Of a DNA stretch of 64,000 nt, positions 45,262 to 57,042 are shown piece after piece (position 1 is the stretch's first letter; the number at the start of each line of letters is the position of its first letter). The notes below the pieces were generated by a model, which was not told the origin of the DNA, ran no database searches, and saw nothing but the letters and a program-made list of their open reading frames with translations. The DNA comes from Clavelina lepadiformis (taxonomy: Eukaryota > Chordata > Ascidiacea > Aplousobranchia > Clavelinidae). A program made the translations under genes and the position numbers. The stretch lies in the NCBI RefSeq assembly GCF_947623445.1, contig NC_135246.1, positions 17,715,856-17,779,855 on the forward strand, in the 5' to 3' direction.

Positions 45262-45489
45262 CAATGTTCCCTCTAAGCTGCGCGCGTGCGCAAATGCGCA
45301 CTGCTGACACGGTCTCCGCGCACAGAAAATCTGTGCTGCGCACAAGAAAAAAATCCACCCTGAATTGAAATTGGAATAAACGCATAATAATGACCACGCG
45401 CACGTCTGATGTTGCTCACAGTGGTCCAAGGGACCGCTCAGGGAGTTAGAGTGTTTGCTCAGACTCGTGAAAAATTAGAGGGAACATTG
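45262..45489. mobile_element. hAT-like MITE (228 bp, 15-bp terminal inverted repeats)
   Basis: Ends are CAATGTTCCCTCTAA and TTAGAGGGAACATTG, perfect inverted repeats. The interior is GC-rich with alternating GCGC/TGCGCA steps. Flanking 8-mers (CCCGGAAC and CCCAGATG) match only partly, so the right flank may have been rearranged after insertion. No transposase. Confidence 0.75.
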
Positions 45490-45689
45490 CCCAGATGTAA
45501 CAGAGAACGTCGAACAATGTTTGCAATAACAATCAAGAAGGTAGGGCTGGTAGGGCAATTTGTTGGAAAACCTTTTTTAAACCAGCAATTCAGCATGTTT
45601 CATGGCTCCAGTAATTTTTTGGAAATAAATACAACGTCTCGCCTAAAAGTCTTGTTGAAAGTATAAGCAACTAACTCGAAATGCGAAAA

Positions 45690-45800
45690 AAGAGGACATT
45701 TGGGCATTTTGGAGCGTCCTCGGAGGACCATTCACTTTTCTTGAGAAAAGAGGACAAATCCTCCTAAAAGAGGACATATGGTAGGCCTACCTAACTGGCA
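45690..45800. mobile_element. Possible hAT (Tip100-like) end remnant
   Basis: Several AGAGGACA/CCTCCT steps end in AAGAGGACATATGGTAGG. This resembles the ends of Tip100-group hAT elements, in which GACC or ACC is followed by a GTCC-rich stretch. Only one end is seen. Weak call. Confidence 0.3.
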
Positions 45801-46447
45801 CACAACCTAATGGGGAAACAGTATGCTTAACTTTAATTTCCGTTAATTGTTATTATTATATGTAATTACTATTCCCTTTAAGTTTGTGTAGTACCGGTGT
45901 CATTCGAATTACCTTGAAATCATTCGATTGTACTAGCCGTCGTGTGTGCATGCACGCTCTGTGTGAGCGGATGTAGAATCGCATCAATCTATCACAATAA
46001 CGCTGTTCCAAGTGACCTTGTCTCAAAATTTAGTTACCAGTAAAACAAATAGGCTGCTACAGTACTTGGACTAACTTATGAAATCGCCAATCGCTGTCAA
46101 AAGCACTTGTCGCAGAATAACGTCACAAGTTATTTAGTTAAGGTGGGTGAGTACCAGTATAAGTTCATAAATAACTTTTACAAACAAGCATCAATCAAAC
46201 TGAAGAACACTCTTCCGCGGCCCAACAAACGTTATCAGTTTTCTAAATGACGAGCTTCAGATTTCGCATTAAAGACAGGATCACGACATTAAAACGGATT
46301 GTATTTGAAGAAGGGCGCAATATCGACAAGAGATGAAGTTAAGTGTCGTTTTAAGCAAGATTTTCTGTTGATTGGTTGAGTTCGCGGCTTAGCTCTGTCA
46401 ATCATTGACTGCCGCATCTTACAATTTATACAAGTTGACGCTGTAGG

Positions 46448-46456
46448 CTATATAAG
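46448..46456 (+). promoter_or_regulatory. Candidate TATA box of the ureohydrolase gene
   Basis: CTATATAAG lies about 130 bp upstream of the ATG at 46585. A possible donor at CAG|GTAAAT near 46525 could belong to a 5' non-coding exon. Confidence 0.45.
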
Positions 46457-46584
46457 CAAGTTGACGGCCAAACATTATTCTTTTGTCTTTGCGTTTTGCG
46501 CTCGTAATTAGGTTGTAATTGTGCAGGTAAATGCTGCAAATTTGAGAGCTTATTTCTACAAAGTGAATTTTTTTTGAGTAAAAA

Positions 46585-49500
46585 ATGTTTCAACCAGCAC
46601 CACGAACAACTGTGGGCGGAAGACAATTGAACCAACCACTCAACGCAGATGACTTTGCGCTTTCAGCAGGTAAAATGGATTTTACTTGCTTGTATCCTAT
46701 CTATGTAACTGTAGCACTAAATGATTCAGTTACGTGTAGTGAAAGTATATTATCATCAACTAGTGCGATATAGTAAGGTTTATGTTGACAAAACTGTATA
46801 CAGCATGAGGCAAAACATGTCTATATAAAACCATATTGCTGCAACAAAATTAACTGAATTTTCTCAACAGTATATTTCTTATTTATACAACATAAAACCA
46901 ATAATGTTTAATTTTATCCAAGGGTTTAACAGCTTTATGCGGTTGCCCATAGCAACAACAACAGAGGGCTTAGATGCATGCTTTGTCGGCGTTCCGATGG
47001 ACAATGGTACAGCATATAGACCTGGACCAAGGTGACATGCAAGACTATGACCTAATAATTGTGTTAGATAATTTATCTTCAACAATATATACGTTAAAAG
47101 CTGTACTTTTTACTATTAAATTGTATATCATTTGCCATACATTAAGTAAAAAACACAGACGCCGACATTCGATCATTTTAAACGTGGCATATATTTTTCG
47201 TGGCATATAAAAGGGTACGTATGAGGCTACACTTATAGATATTTCGATAACTGGTTTTCGAAAAATGTTTTAAACTTAGAGTTAAGACTTATTGTACCAT
47301 TTCGTTTGTTCTGTAGCACTTTCCCATGCACTTCAAAGTTGATTTGTAGGTCGCTGCCTGTCATTGTTCAAAACAGAAGTTACTGATCCAAAGAACAAAA
47401 CATAGTGGGCCACCATTAAAATACACGTTATAGGCAATTTTTTCCATCCCATCTTAAATTTAAGATTTATGATTTTTTTTCAATGAACGGAGACGCCTTA
47501 TGTCAGAGAAAACACCGCACGATGTTGCCAAACGCTGACTCCACACAACGATTTTCTGCAAGAGTTTTCTGTTTGTTTGTTTCTGTTTGTTTTCTGCATT
47601 TTCACGTTTGTTTAGCTGACCATGTTAAAAAAACGTGAAATTCCCTTGTGTGAAAGCTCTGTAGGGGTACAGCTTATAAGAGTTTGTTTAAAGACCAATA
47701 ACGTTGCGAAAACAAACAGCTTTATTAGAATTATTGTTTTTTCAAAATTCCAATTATAAAAGAATTCAACTAAATTCTTATGAAGATTCAGCATAGGTAC
47801 TTTATTCAGGTACTTTAAACCGACTGGAATGCGCCAGTGCCGATAAGATAAGGCATAAATTTCCAAGGCACTGACACGCACTACTTAGACCGAAAGTCAT
47901 TTATTTGGCTGAAATATGTAGGCTACAGCTGAAGTTGCTTTTTTCAGGTTCGCGCCGCGGGAAATCCGATCCGAATCAACGCTCATAGGCGCTGCTAATC
48001 CTGACACCGGTGCAGAACCATTCGCGTCACTTAACGTAAGAGCAAAGTTCTATTAAATCTGACTCTAAAAAGTGTTTGGCTCGATAGAAAGGCTTACTAA
48101 GGGATTGCTTCGATTTGTGAACAAATTTGATGTCGCTGTTTTTGTTTCTCGCGATCTCAGGTTGCTGACATTGGAGACGTTCCGGTCAATTTGTTCAACG
48201 TCGCCAACAGCTGCGAGATGATCAAAGAAAGTTACGACAAAATCATTAAGGATGGCTGCGTGCCAATTACAATGGGTTCGGAAATATATCGTATTGATGG
48301 GAATGTGTAGTCCTTTGTTGGACAAAACCTGCTTTTTCGATATATATTTGTTAATCGAATGCTTTTAGGTGGCGGTCACACTATTTCTTTTCCCATCTTG
48401 CAAGCTATAGCCCAAAAGTATGTATTGATAAACATGCACAACCTAATACATGCAACAAAACTTTGCGACGCTACGTTGCTGCAGAATATCAATATGACAA
48501 ACTTCCTATCTGCAGACACGGTCCAGTGGGTTTGGTCTACATAAACGCGCACAGCGACATCGCAGACTCAATGTTCGGGGAAAAACTTACCCACAACACG
48601 CCGCTAAAACGCGCGGTGGACAATGAACTGCTCGATTGTAAAAGAGTGGTGCAGATCGGTCTGAGAGGAACTTCTGCCGTAGCCAATGCTCATGAACACG
48701 AGAAAAACTTGGTAAGCTTCCCACCATAGAAGTACAGACCATAGATGTCATATATACGAAAGCTACTTACAAAATTTCTTTCGCTGAAATAAAGTCTGCT
48801 GCACATTTAAACGCTTGCACATTCACGCTGTCATGATAAAGCTAAACACAATTCTTTTAGGGTTTCAGAATGGTCCGGGCTAAGGATTGCTGGTACAAAT
48901 CTCTCACGCCGCTGATGGCTGAAGTTAGGCAACAGATGGGTGAAGGACCGGTATATTTGTGGTAAATTGACAAGTAGACATAGCCTACTTTTATAAATTG
49001 GATTTTGAGGCCTCATTTATTAAGATAATTCTTAATTTATAAACAAGCATAATAACCGCACTCTTACAGGCCTAGACATAAACGTACTTTTGCATGAGCA
49101 GCTTCTGGTAAACTTTCCCAAAACCACTTTGAGTTTCTTTTTAAACCGAGTGAAGGTTTAGTTTATAAACAAGCTCTGATAATCTGAAGTCTTACGCCTT
49201 TGCATTCTAAAGTCGTTTTTTCTTGTTCAGTTTTGATATCGATGGTCTTGACCCCGCCTATGCCCCAGGTACGGGATTCCCCGAAATAGGGGGCCTAACT
49301 TCCATACAAGTGCTGGAGATAATAAGGGGGTGCAAGGGATTAAATATGGTTGGATTTGAAGTGAACGAAGTCTCTCCAATTTACGATTCTTCAGGTAATT
49401 AAACATACAGGTATCTGTTGTGTTTGCTGGATTATATGAATCGCATTTATCACTATAGCTGATATAGGAGCTATTTGAGTAGTTAAAATGCCATTCTTAC

Positions 49501-50314
49501 CTTATTTTGTTATCTGTGTTTTATATGGAATGAGAGGAAACTCTAAAACCAAGTTGACCTTAAATCAAAGAGTAGTTGTCAGTAAACATACTGGCATTCT
49601 GTTCATATCGGATCGAAATACCTGAGTCATTCCTATTGTTTCTTTTATTGTGACGTAATAAGAACCACGATCTTCGTCATAATTACGCGACGAATTTGCG
49701 TTTTTTGACACTTATTTAACCAATACATATTCATACAAATCCTTTCACCAGTATGTTTAGCGACGACTACTCCTTGATTTAAGACCAACATGCTTTTGGA
49801 CTCTCCTCTCACTTTAAGCCTAGATTTTTCACACCATAAAAAATTGAATAAACAAGGACCATAATACGGCATGGCTATATCTTTCTACAACAGTAAGAAA
49901 ACTTTAGAACTTTGGATCAATCATTATATCTAAAACCTAAACTTCGAATCAAAGCAGCCCTAGTGCTAAGTGCTTTTAACAAAACCTGCGCTAAACACGT
50001 TTTCTGGGAAGCTACGTCAAAATTAAGAGTGACGTTATAGCGGTTTTAAGGTTGAAAGTAACAAATCAGATAGGTTACATGTGTGGTAGGTTTATTCCTT
50101 GTCTACACCGGAATATTAAAGTGAAACGTATGAACGATGTACGAACGGTACAAAGGCCTGCATATTATCTTATACTTTATGATAAGTTAAGCTCAGTTTA
50201 GTGTTCATTGTAACGACAACGACCATTCCAGGTTCCACATCGATGGCTGCTGGGAAATATTTGTTTGAGATGTTATGTGTGGTGCCAGGTGTGAAATATG
50301 CCGAGTGCAGCTGA
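46585..50314 (+). CDS. Ureohydrolase, guanidinobutyrase/agmatinase-like (9 exons, 329 aa)
   Basis: Exons: 46585-46669, 46923-47031, 47948-48035, 48161-48275, 48369-48417, 48516-48711, 48861-48961, 49231-49394, 50232-50314. All introns are GT..AG and the phases agree, giving 990 bp. The family hydrolyses guanidino compounds (agmatine, guanidinobutyrate, guanidinopropionate) to urea plus an amine, using two Mn ions. Visible landmarks: FMRLPI near residue 34; [19 protein letters not shown] near 54-72; GGGHTIS at 133-139; INAHSD at 158-163; MFGEK and VVQIGLR typical of the guanidinobutyrase branch; CFDIDGLDP at 248-256; APGTGFPE at 259-266; NEVSPIYD before the C-terminus. Metal ligands H136, H161, D163, D250 and D252 are kept, but the first Asp of DAHxD is Asn159, GGDH is GGGH and SFDID is CFDID. 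Length is normal. No clear signal peptide. Substrate cannot be decided from sequence. Confidence 0.88.
47032..47947 (+). other. Large intron 2 of the ureohydrolase gene
   Basis: 916 bp, GT..AG. Apart from simple T-rich and GTTT repeats near 47560-47600, I see no gene, RNA or transposon end in it. The other long intron is intron 8 (49395-50231, 837 bp), also without recognised content. Confidence 0.7.
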
Positions 50315-51012
50315 GCAAAGACGACTTGGATCAACATCGATTTTTCTGCCTGTGATGTGTTATGTGAAAAAGTAATTGCGTAGTAAAAAATCGAGGAAAG
50401 TATTCTTAACTGCTATACAGACATAAGCAAAGTAAGTGTACAAATTGTTACTGGGCCCATCACTTCTACGCTACCTCGATTTTTCTGCTAATTGGATAAT
50501 GTTTTGTCTAAGACGATTGTCTTTGGAAATCTGTCAAATACATGAACCAAGTTTTAAAACAAAACGTTTGTCTATCTGCCCGGACGCTAGAAACTAAGCA
50601 AGTTACTGAAATTGCAAACTTGCCGTAACCGTCTGTGTATCAACGGATTCTTCATCATCGGTTACAATTAATCGCAAGATGATCATTCTAGAAATTTGTG
50701 GGACTTAAAGCTTTATTTGTCAGTTCGGCAGCGGAATTGTTCGAGCGCTGAACTCACAATAATTTAAAACTCAAAATAATAATTTCTACAAAGGCTATAG
50801 CTCCTTAACTGGTGCTCGAGGGTGAAAAATCATCGCTGAGTTTAAGTCATACAAAGACTTTCTTCAGTCCTAGGATAGAGATTATGAAACCATGCCATAC
50901 CATTTCAAATACTTAGACATTATTTTCCAGACATAACGTCACCTACTGCCAGCAAAATCTTGTTCGAAATCTTGTGAGTTGCTGTATGTACCCGGTGCGA
51001 AGCACATTAACA
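50315..51012. other. Intergenic, downstream of the ureohydrolase gene
   Basis: AT-rich; no coding exon or RNA gene seen. It probably contains the 3' untranslated region, but no clear AATAAA close to the stop was found. Confidence 0.5.
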
Positions 51013-51020
51013 CTCAAAGC

Positions 51021-51975
51021 CATACATGTCAAACTCCCGGCCCGCTTTACTATAAAATTTGGCCCCCGTAGTTATTTCATACATTGAACTATTTCCGGCC
51101 CACGAGATCATTGTACGGTATAACTTACTTTTTCAAGCAAGTAACAAGATTATAACAAATCGCACAATACACTAGCACAGTAGTTTCCCCACCATACGAT
51201 AGAATAAATAGCTTTATTCTATCGCTTGTAACCTGGGCTGCAACAAAAGAATAATTAAAAACAGCCCAGTCAAAACTGCTCTTATTCAGCAGCGTCAGTT
51301 TAATTTTGGCAAGTCTAATAGTACGGCACCTTTCAATATGGCCAAACTTTCAAATGCATGGTTTCATTTACATTTTTTGATGCAGGCTACCTGTAGTACG
51401 GTCGTGTTTGACAGAATCTTATTACTGCATATCTGCGTATGAGCTTACAGTTATATAGGATACAGTAAGCCGTGTACATTCATTTTTTGCATATTCATTT
51501 TATCGGTCTACTTTGTGCTCATACTTGAGAGCGGCTTATTTAAACATCCAACAATGCGGCTCAGACTTAATAAAATATTTTTCAATTCATGTTGTTCCAG
51601 CTGATTGCGTGGCCCAATTTCTGTGAAATACACTGGTTTTCCCAAAGCCTTGTTTTCAATAATAAGCCTACTTCCGTACTTCGTGGTAGGTAAGCTTTTA
51701 TTCTATTTCATGGTTTATCGAGCGCGACATATTTTTCCTTTTTTTAGTCTATATTTGGTTGACTTGTATTCGAAGAAGAACAATACACCGAGCTTTAAAC
51801 ATCAAAAAATTGGTGTTGTTTCGCTGCCTGTTCCAATTCATGTACTCGTGTCGGGAAACGATCAATCAAGTCCCGTCAAGTTACGAAACGTTCAATTAAT
51901 TATCATCCTTACGGCCCGCGGCGTTAAATAAGTTTTGAGATTTGGCCTCTGGTGCGATTGAGTTTGACACGCCTG
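51021..51975. mobile_element. hAT-type DNA transposon, non-autonomous (955 bp)
   Basis: Left end CATACATGTCAAACTC followed by CGGCCCGC and TTTGGCCCC; right end GAGTTTGACACGCCTG, its imperfect inverted complement. It is flanked by CTCAAAGC (51013-51020) and CTCTAAGC (51976-51983), an 8-bp target duplication with one mismatch as expected for hAT. The open frame at 51605-51931 starts at the ATG, but I see no transposase motif in it. Confidence 0.8.
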
Positions 51976-52256
51976 CTCTAAGCAAAAAACAAGAATTTTT
52001 TGTTTATAATGGACTTTGTGACGTAATAAAGCAAATCAATAATTGACCAAGTGAAAAGCCTCATACCAAGCTAAGAACGATAGAAATCTTGAGATAATGC
52101 AAAAGCCTGGCTTGTACGGAACACAAAGCGGTCATGTTTGGCCGCCAGACCGCTTTTTTCCCTAATGAAGGCTGAAATGTACAAGATGATCACAGCAGCT
52201 GTATTGCATGTTGACTAGTAGGCAGACCTGTTTTAGCAGCTTGACGAGGTTTTAAA

Positions 52257-54245
52257 ATGGTTAGTATATTTAGATTATTTGGTAGTTACTGTATATGTAA
52301 AACAGCACTTGTATTACGAAGAAGTTGTTTACAGTTTTGTAGTCAGTATCAAAAACTGGTATCTTTGAACGCCACTCAACTTACAACGCTGCTCACTTCA
52401 TAGCGATAGCTTTCATTGCAGTGAAGTATGCCAGATACTGATAACATGGTGTAATGACCTAATAATTATTTGTTAGGCTGCACAGTGTCTTGTTAACCTT
52501 CAGAACTTAAGTATTCTAACATAGTAACCTAAATCTAACTTTAAATTAAACCCTAATTAGATAAAATCAACCTTTTGCGTTCCCATTTTCCTAACCGCCT
52601 ATATTTAACAACAGGCGACTTGACCTACTTTTGGTGAAATAGTCAAACTCTATTTGTTGCCTACTATAACGTAATTGCGCAAATATGTATGAAAATATCT
52701 GGATGTTTACGACACATGGTTGTGTTGATTGTCGTCGTCAATTTGCTGCACTCGTGCTTTCTTCAAAAAGCGTTGCTGTTTGAACTATTCTATGTTGTCA
52801 TAGGCTAACATCTCAACCCCGGTTTCAAACCGCTTCTACTTATTCAACGTCTTCGAAAGGGTAAAACCTGAAAATGTTGAGACCTTTAAGGAAAAGTGGG
52901 ATGTAGCCGCCCAGTATGCCAAATGCTTAGACGGTTTCGAAGCAAGTTATCTGCATCTGTCCATAGACCCCGACGCAAAGTAAGACCTAATATTAGAAAC
53001 GTTTGCTAGTTAAGCGCAAATCGAGCTTGGGTTTAGTCATTCAATCGTTGCACAACCGAGGTTATAGTTGTTTATATTAACAACAAAATACTGAGTCGAA
53101 AACTTAGGTAAAAGATGTCTGATTGTGCTAAAGGTTTCCTTGGATTAATTTTGCTATCACAAACGTTGCGGATATTTGCATCTTTGGAAAGCCGGACCCG
53201 GATTGGCGGAAAATAACCAGAGAAGGCGTTGGACCGTATGCAAAAGGCTATCCTGGTATATAGCCTAGACTTCTGGTTATACTTATAGAATTCTTATTTG
53301 TATAATACAGTTAGTTTTATGTACAGGTAGTTTGTATAAAACTATTTTTAGATTTTTTTAGCATAACGTTTCGACGTAATGCCTTTCCATCATTTAATCA
53401 AGGCATACAAAAGTGCTGAGTCAAGCTTCGTTTTTATTTTTCGTTTGCTCATTTTAGCTGGATTTCGCGAAATAGCGAGTTACAAAGGAAACGTCATCAC
53501 AGACCAAAAGAAAGACCCGAAAACAGGAGCGCTTTATTTCATCACAGTGATGAAAGGTAAGGTGTGGTGGTTGACAAAGCCAAACAAGAATTCCGCTTTA
53601 TAAATGTCCATTGAATTTGCACCAAAGTTTGCTGATTATAGCTTTCACTGTACATGAGGCTATGTAAGTATATAGCTTTGTTTGATTACGATCTATTGAT
53701 ATTGACGCTTTCCAGTGAGCGATAACATTTCGGATGATGATTTCGAAACAAATTGGAAGAAATGGTCTGGGGCTGATTTACTGCACGAAAAACTTGGGAA
53801 TAAAGCTATGGATAGTCATCTGTACAAAGTAAATATTTCATACAGATCCTTAAAACTTGTGCGGTTATAACGATTGTGATTACGCTGAGTTTGACAACTA
53901 CATAGGCCGTGATTATAAATTGCTGTTACAATTCATCAACTTTGTGACAAGAATTTCAAAATAGTTAAAGTAAAGTTTGACTTTTTGCAAAGATTAATGT
54001 TTTATGAAAGAATAAAGAAAAGCACAAGAACACATAAAAAACAATTGATTAATTTTTTGTAGAGGTTTACAAGCAACATGGCTCCGGTTTTCCGTTACGC
54101 GGTGAGAACGGAAGTTGATAACGTCAGCAATGACGTATGTAACGTGATTTCCAAAGCTATCAATGAGAGAATTGGAGTCCCAGATGGAATCGAAACTGCC
54201 ACGGCCTGTTACGACGTTGCAATAGCTATCAATAAGCCATTATAA
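52257..54245 (+). CDS. ABM-domain (antibiotic biosynthesis monooxygenase-like) protein, about 231 aa
   Basis: Well-supported exons: 52804-52979, 53134-53255, 53458-53556, 53716-53828, 54063-54245 (stop TAA), all with GT..AG borders and consistent phases. They give 230 codons but no internal start. The likely first exon is an ATG at 52257-52259 directly followed by a donor (GTTAGT), giving MANISTPVSNRFYLFNV; this start is tentative. Residues about 8-110 have the look of an ABM dimeric alpha/beta barrel: a strand RFYLFNVFER, a helix VETFKEKWDVAAQYAKC, then GFEASYLHLSIDPDAK and FPWINFAITNVADIC. The C-terminal half (ALYFITVMKV, a helix around FETNWKKWSG, FRYAVRTEV) may be a second, diverged barrel. 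ABM proteins oxidise small aromatics or degrade haem, often without cofactors; the substrate here is unknown. Intracellular by appearance. Independent of the upstream gene. Confidence 0.72.
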
Positions 54246-54354
54246 ATTGTTATCCATAAGTTCCTCCATTATTCACAAACTTTGTGGTGTGAGTTGTGTG
54301 TGCGTCCTTTCTAAGACAAATGTTCGTTGATAATAGACTTTATTGTGTCAGATT

Positions 54355-54360
54355 ATTAAA
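54355..54360 (+). terminator. Candidate polyadenylation signal (ATTAAA) of the ABM-like gene
   Basis: ATTAAA lies 110 bp after the stop codon, the nearest recognisable signal downstream. Confidence 0.35.
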
Positions 54361-56837
54361 CTGCCAACACCACCATAAAAATTGCAATTAGTATTTTAGG
54401 TTTTGATAGTTGTGAAGTGGAATTCTAGCCCTGCGGCGAATGAATGTATCCTCTCTTTGCTTGATAAGATGTTCATGCGTCGTGTGTTGTGTTGCATGTC
54501 AGTGATTTTTGTTGCTATTAACCACGAAAATGAATGAATATGAATAAAGCAGAAGAATGAAAATGCTTGATAAATTTCCATTTCAGTAGCATTATGTGGG
54601 TGTTGGTCGCCCTGCAAGGAAACCAAGATGGGCTCCCCATGTTGGATCAATGCTATTTGTAGAAAAACATATTTATTACACATAAAAAAGGTTTTGCTTT
54701 GTTGTAATTTATCCCCAGAAGAAAATTAAACGAATGAACGCCGCCTTTCAGTATTCTGGGAGCAACTGGCCACAAAAAGTTATTCAAATTTTGGCGAAGA
54801 GCTTACGCAATAAATTTACAAACCTCTAAGCAACGAATCTGCAAACTTTCGAGGAACATTCGACAAATTAACAGCTTTATCATTATCGGCAGCCGCGAGC
54901 GCACTGAATTGTATTCTGGACATTGTTTGTGTGTTTGTGCAATATGTCATATGACAATATCAGTGTGCCAGCAATTTTTTTACAATTCTACAATAAGCTT
55001 ATTGGCCTAAGGTCTTGCCAGTTTGGCTGAGTTAAATAAATTAAAAAATAAATTTACTGAATTAACGAATTTTTAATTGAGAAGTTAATTTTGTAGGTGA
55101 CAGAAAACTGGAGAATGTAAAATATTGCACAAAAGATTTAGAGTGGGTTCAGATAGGGCCTAATTTGTTAGGCAACATTGGTAACTTCAACAAAATTTGA
55201 CGCTCTTCGTTGATGTATAGAGAACTTCAATAAAATTAAACGTTTGATTAACACTTTTAAAATCGCAGTTGTAAAGTTTAATTACCTTCAAAAGCGCAAT
55301 AAGAATGCTAAACATTCGTAAGCAAACTTATGAAACTGTGCTATTTGAATCTATTTGTAGTTGTGAAACTTTCTTTTAACATTTTGTACATATCATTTTT
55401 TTTTGACAAAAAGTGCATGGGATAGAATGGAAAATTGATTTAAACCATGTAGAATGCAAACAAATCTTATGAATATTAAGGTTAATTTCTAATTTCTACA
55501 TAATGTAACTATTGCTAATTAATAATAATCTCATTTCAATCATAGTCTTCACATCCAAATTTTACCTTGTTTGTTAGTTATGAGTTGTCCTACATGTGAA
55601 AAAGTTAGTTGAGCGCGTCAGCGAGTTCTCTGCACGCGTGTACTGTACCACACTTCGGCAGAGCAAGCAAGTGTTTATCATTGTATCACATTCTATTCAT
55701 GTATTGTCGACCATGGTTGAATTAACCAGAGAAAAATATTACATCCAAATGAAGCTGTCCGTGTTATGATTTTTATGAAGTTTTGTTGTTGTCATCGATA
55801 CGTCATTTGGCGCCACAAAGCAACAAGTGGATCACGTGATCTGCTCTGCAGCTCAACAACAAAACGCAATTCGTTCGTTAACATTAACTAGAAATTATTT
55901 TCTCCGTTTTGTTTGTGTTTGCTGTGATGAAAATAAAGTGAGGAATATGTTTTAAAATAGACGCATGCTGTATTTTGTTGAGGAATAGTGCGCCAAGCAA
56001 TTGAAAAAGTCATAAACTTAGTGTAAAAAGGCATAAAAATATTAAAGGGCTCGGTGTTTGACTGTTTGTTGATTAATCATGTCAAGTTGGGAACGATTAG
56101 GCCTAGGTATTTTGCTTGTCGCCTTAGGCGTCAGCTGACTAAACCAAAGGCCATGCTATCAAAGTTTTCTTTTAAAAAGATAATGGTTTTTAGTCAGCCA
56201 TGTTTTTTGTTTTGAGCCTATTTTGTCAGGGTCATAGGCTATGCTATAGTCTAGATCCGGAGTGCAGAGTATGGCCGTTTTCAGAGGACACACTAAAAGC
56301 CTGAACGGACTAAAAAGGTCGAAATTGAAAACAGTGTATCCCAACTAGGCCTATATTGTTGCTTTCAGCTCTTTCAAGATTTTAGTGAGACGTGTCTTCA
56401 GCAAGATCTTGGGTGCGCCACACAAACAAAAATGACAAGTGCGTTTGCGCATAAATGCTCAAACGCTATAGAAGTGTGCACTTACAGACTTATATAGGTG
56501 CGCAATTACAATGTACATGTAATGTGTTTTTGTAATCGAGTCTGAAAACAACAGGCATCATTTACCACATCAATTTTACTCAGTAATTGTTGCATAACCT
56601 TCAGCCTAGCGCATGTAGCCTAACTCTGATAAAATTTTGGCATTTAATTCAGTACAAAAAATTGTTCCTGTCATGCAAAATCAAAATTCAGAAATAGCTT
56701 TCACTGTTTCTAAGAGTATCACTATCATGTGATTTATTAGGCTGAACTCCAAGTTAAACAAACAACTAAAGAAGGAAAACTGTGTAACTTCAGTGCCACA
56801 TAAACAAAGAATTGAAGCTGTAGTATATGCTGCCAAG
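54361..56837. other. AT-rich intergenic DNA
   Basis: No convincing exon, tRNA or transposon end. The one notable site is a perfect 12-bp palindrome GATCACGTGATC at 55840-55851, with a CGTCA half-site about 40 bp upstream, which could mark a promoter. No gene start follows that I can recognise. Confidence 0.5.
55840..55851. promoter_or_regulatory. 12-bp palindrome with CACGTG E-box
   Basis: GATCACGTGATC is a perfect palindrome around the CACGTG core bound by bHLH-zip factors of the USF/MITF/Myc type. TACGTCA (CRE-like) occurs about 40 bp upstream. Function is inferred only from motif content. Confidence 0.35.
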
Positions 56838-56845
56838 TGATAGCC

Positions 56846-57034
56846 CAAAGGTGGGCAAACTGCGACTCGCCAGGCTCTTCAACATGTTTTTAGTGGCTCT
56901 TCTAGCTGAATAGTAATATCCATGATCCATGCATTGTTCACTGTATTTGCATTGACACTACTGATTTTGCGGCTCGCTGGAGTTTGTAGTTTTCCGCAAG
57001 TGACTCTTTTATTGAACAAGCTTGGCCACCCCTG
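56846..57034. mobile_element. hAT MITE (189 bp) with perfect 8-bp target duplication
   Basis: Left end CAAAGGTGGGCAAAC, right end GCTTGGCCACCCCTG (inverted complement with a few mismatches), flanked on both sides by TGATAGCC (56838-56845 and 57035-57042). GCGGCTCGC-type interior motifs are common in hAT derivatives. No coding capacity. Confidence 0.88.
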
Positions 57035-57042
57035 TGATAGCC

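Noticed and set aside
51605-51931. 108-codon open frame inside the 955-bp hAT-like element as a transposase
   Set aside because: No hAT dimerisation or catalytic motif is visible and the length is far too short. Treated as chance.
52689-52803. Signal-peptide-like ORF (MKISGCLRHMVVLIVVVN) just upstream of the ABM exons as the true first exon
   Set aside because: Its frame does not match the first ABM exon, it runs into a stop at the acceptor site, and no donor in the right phase is visible.
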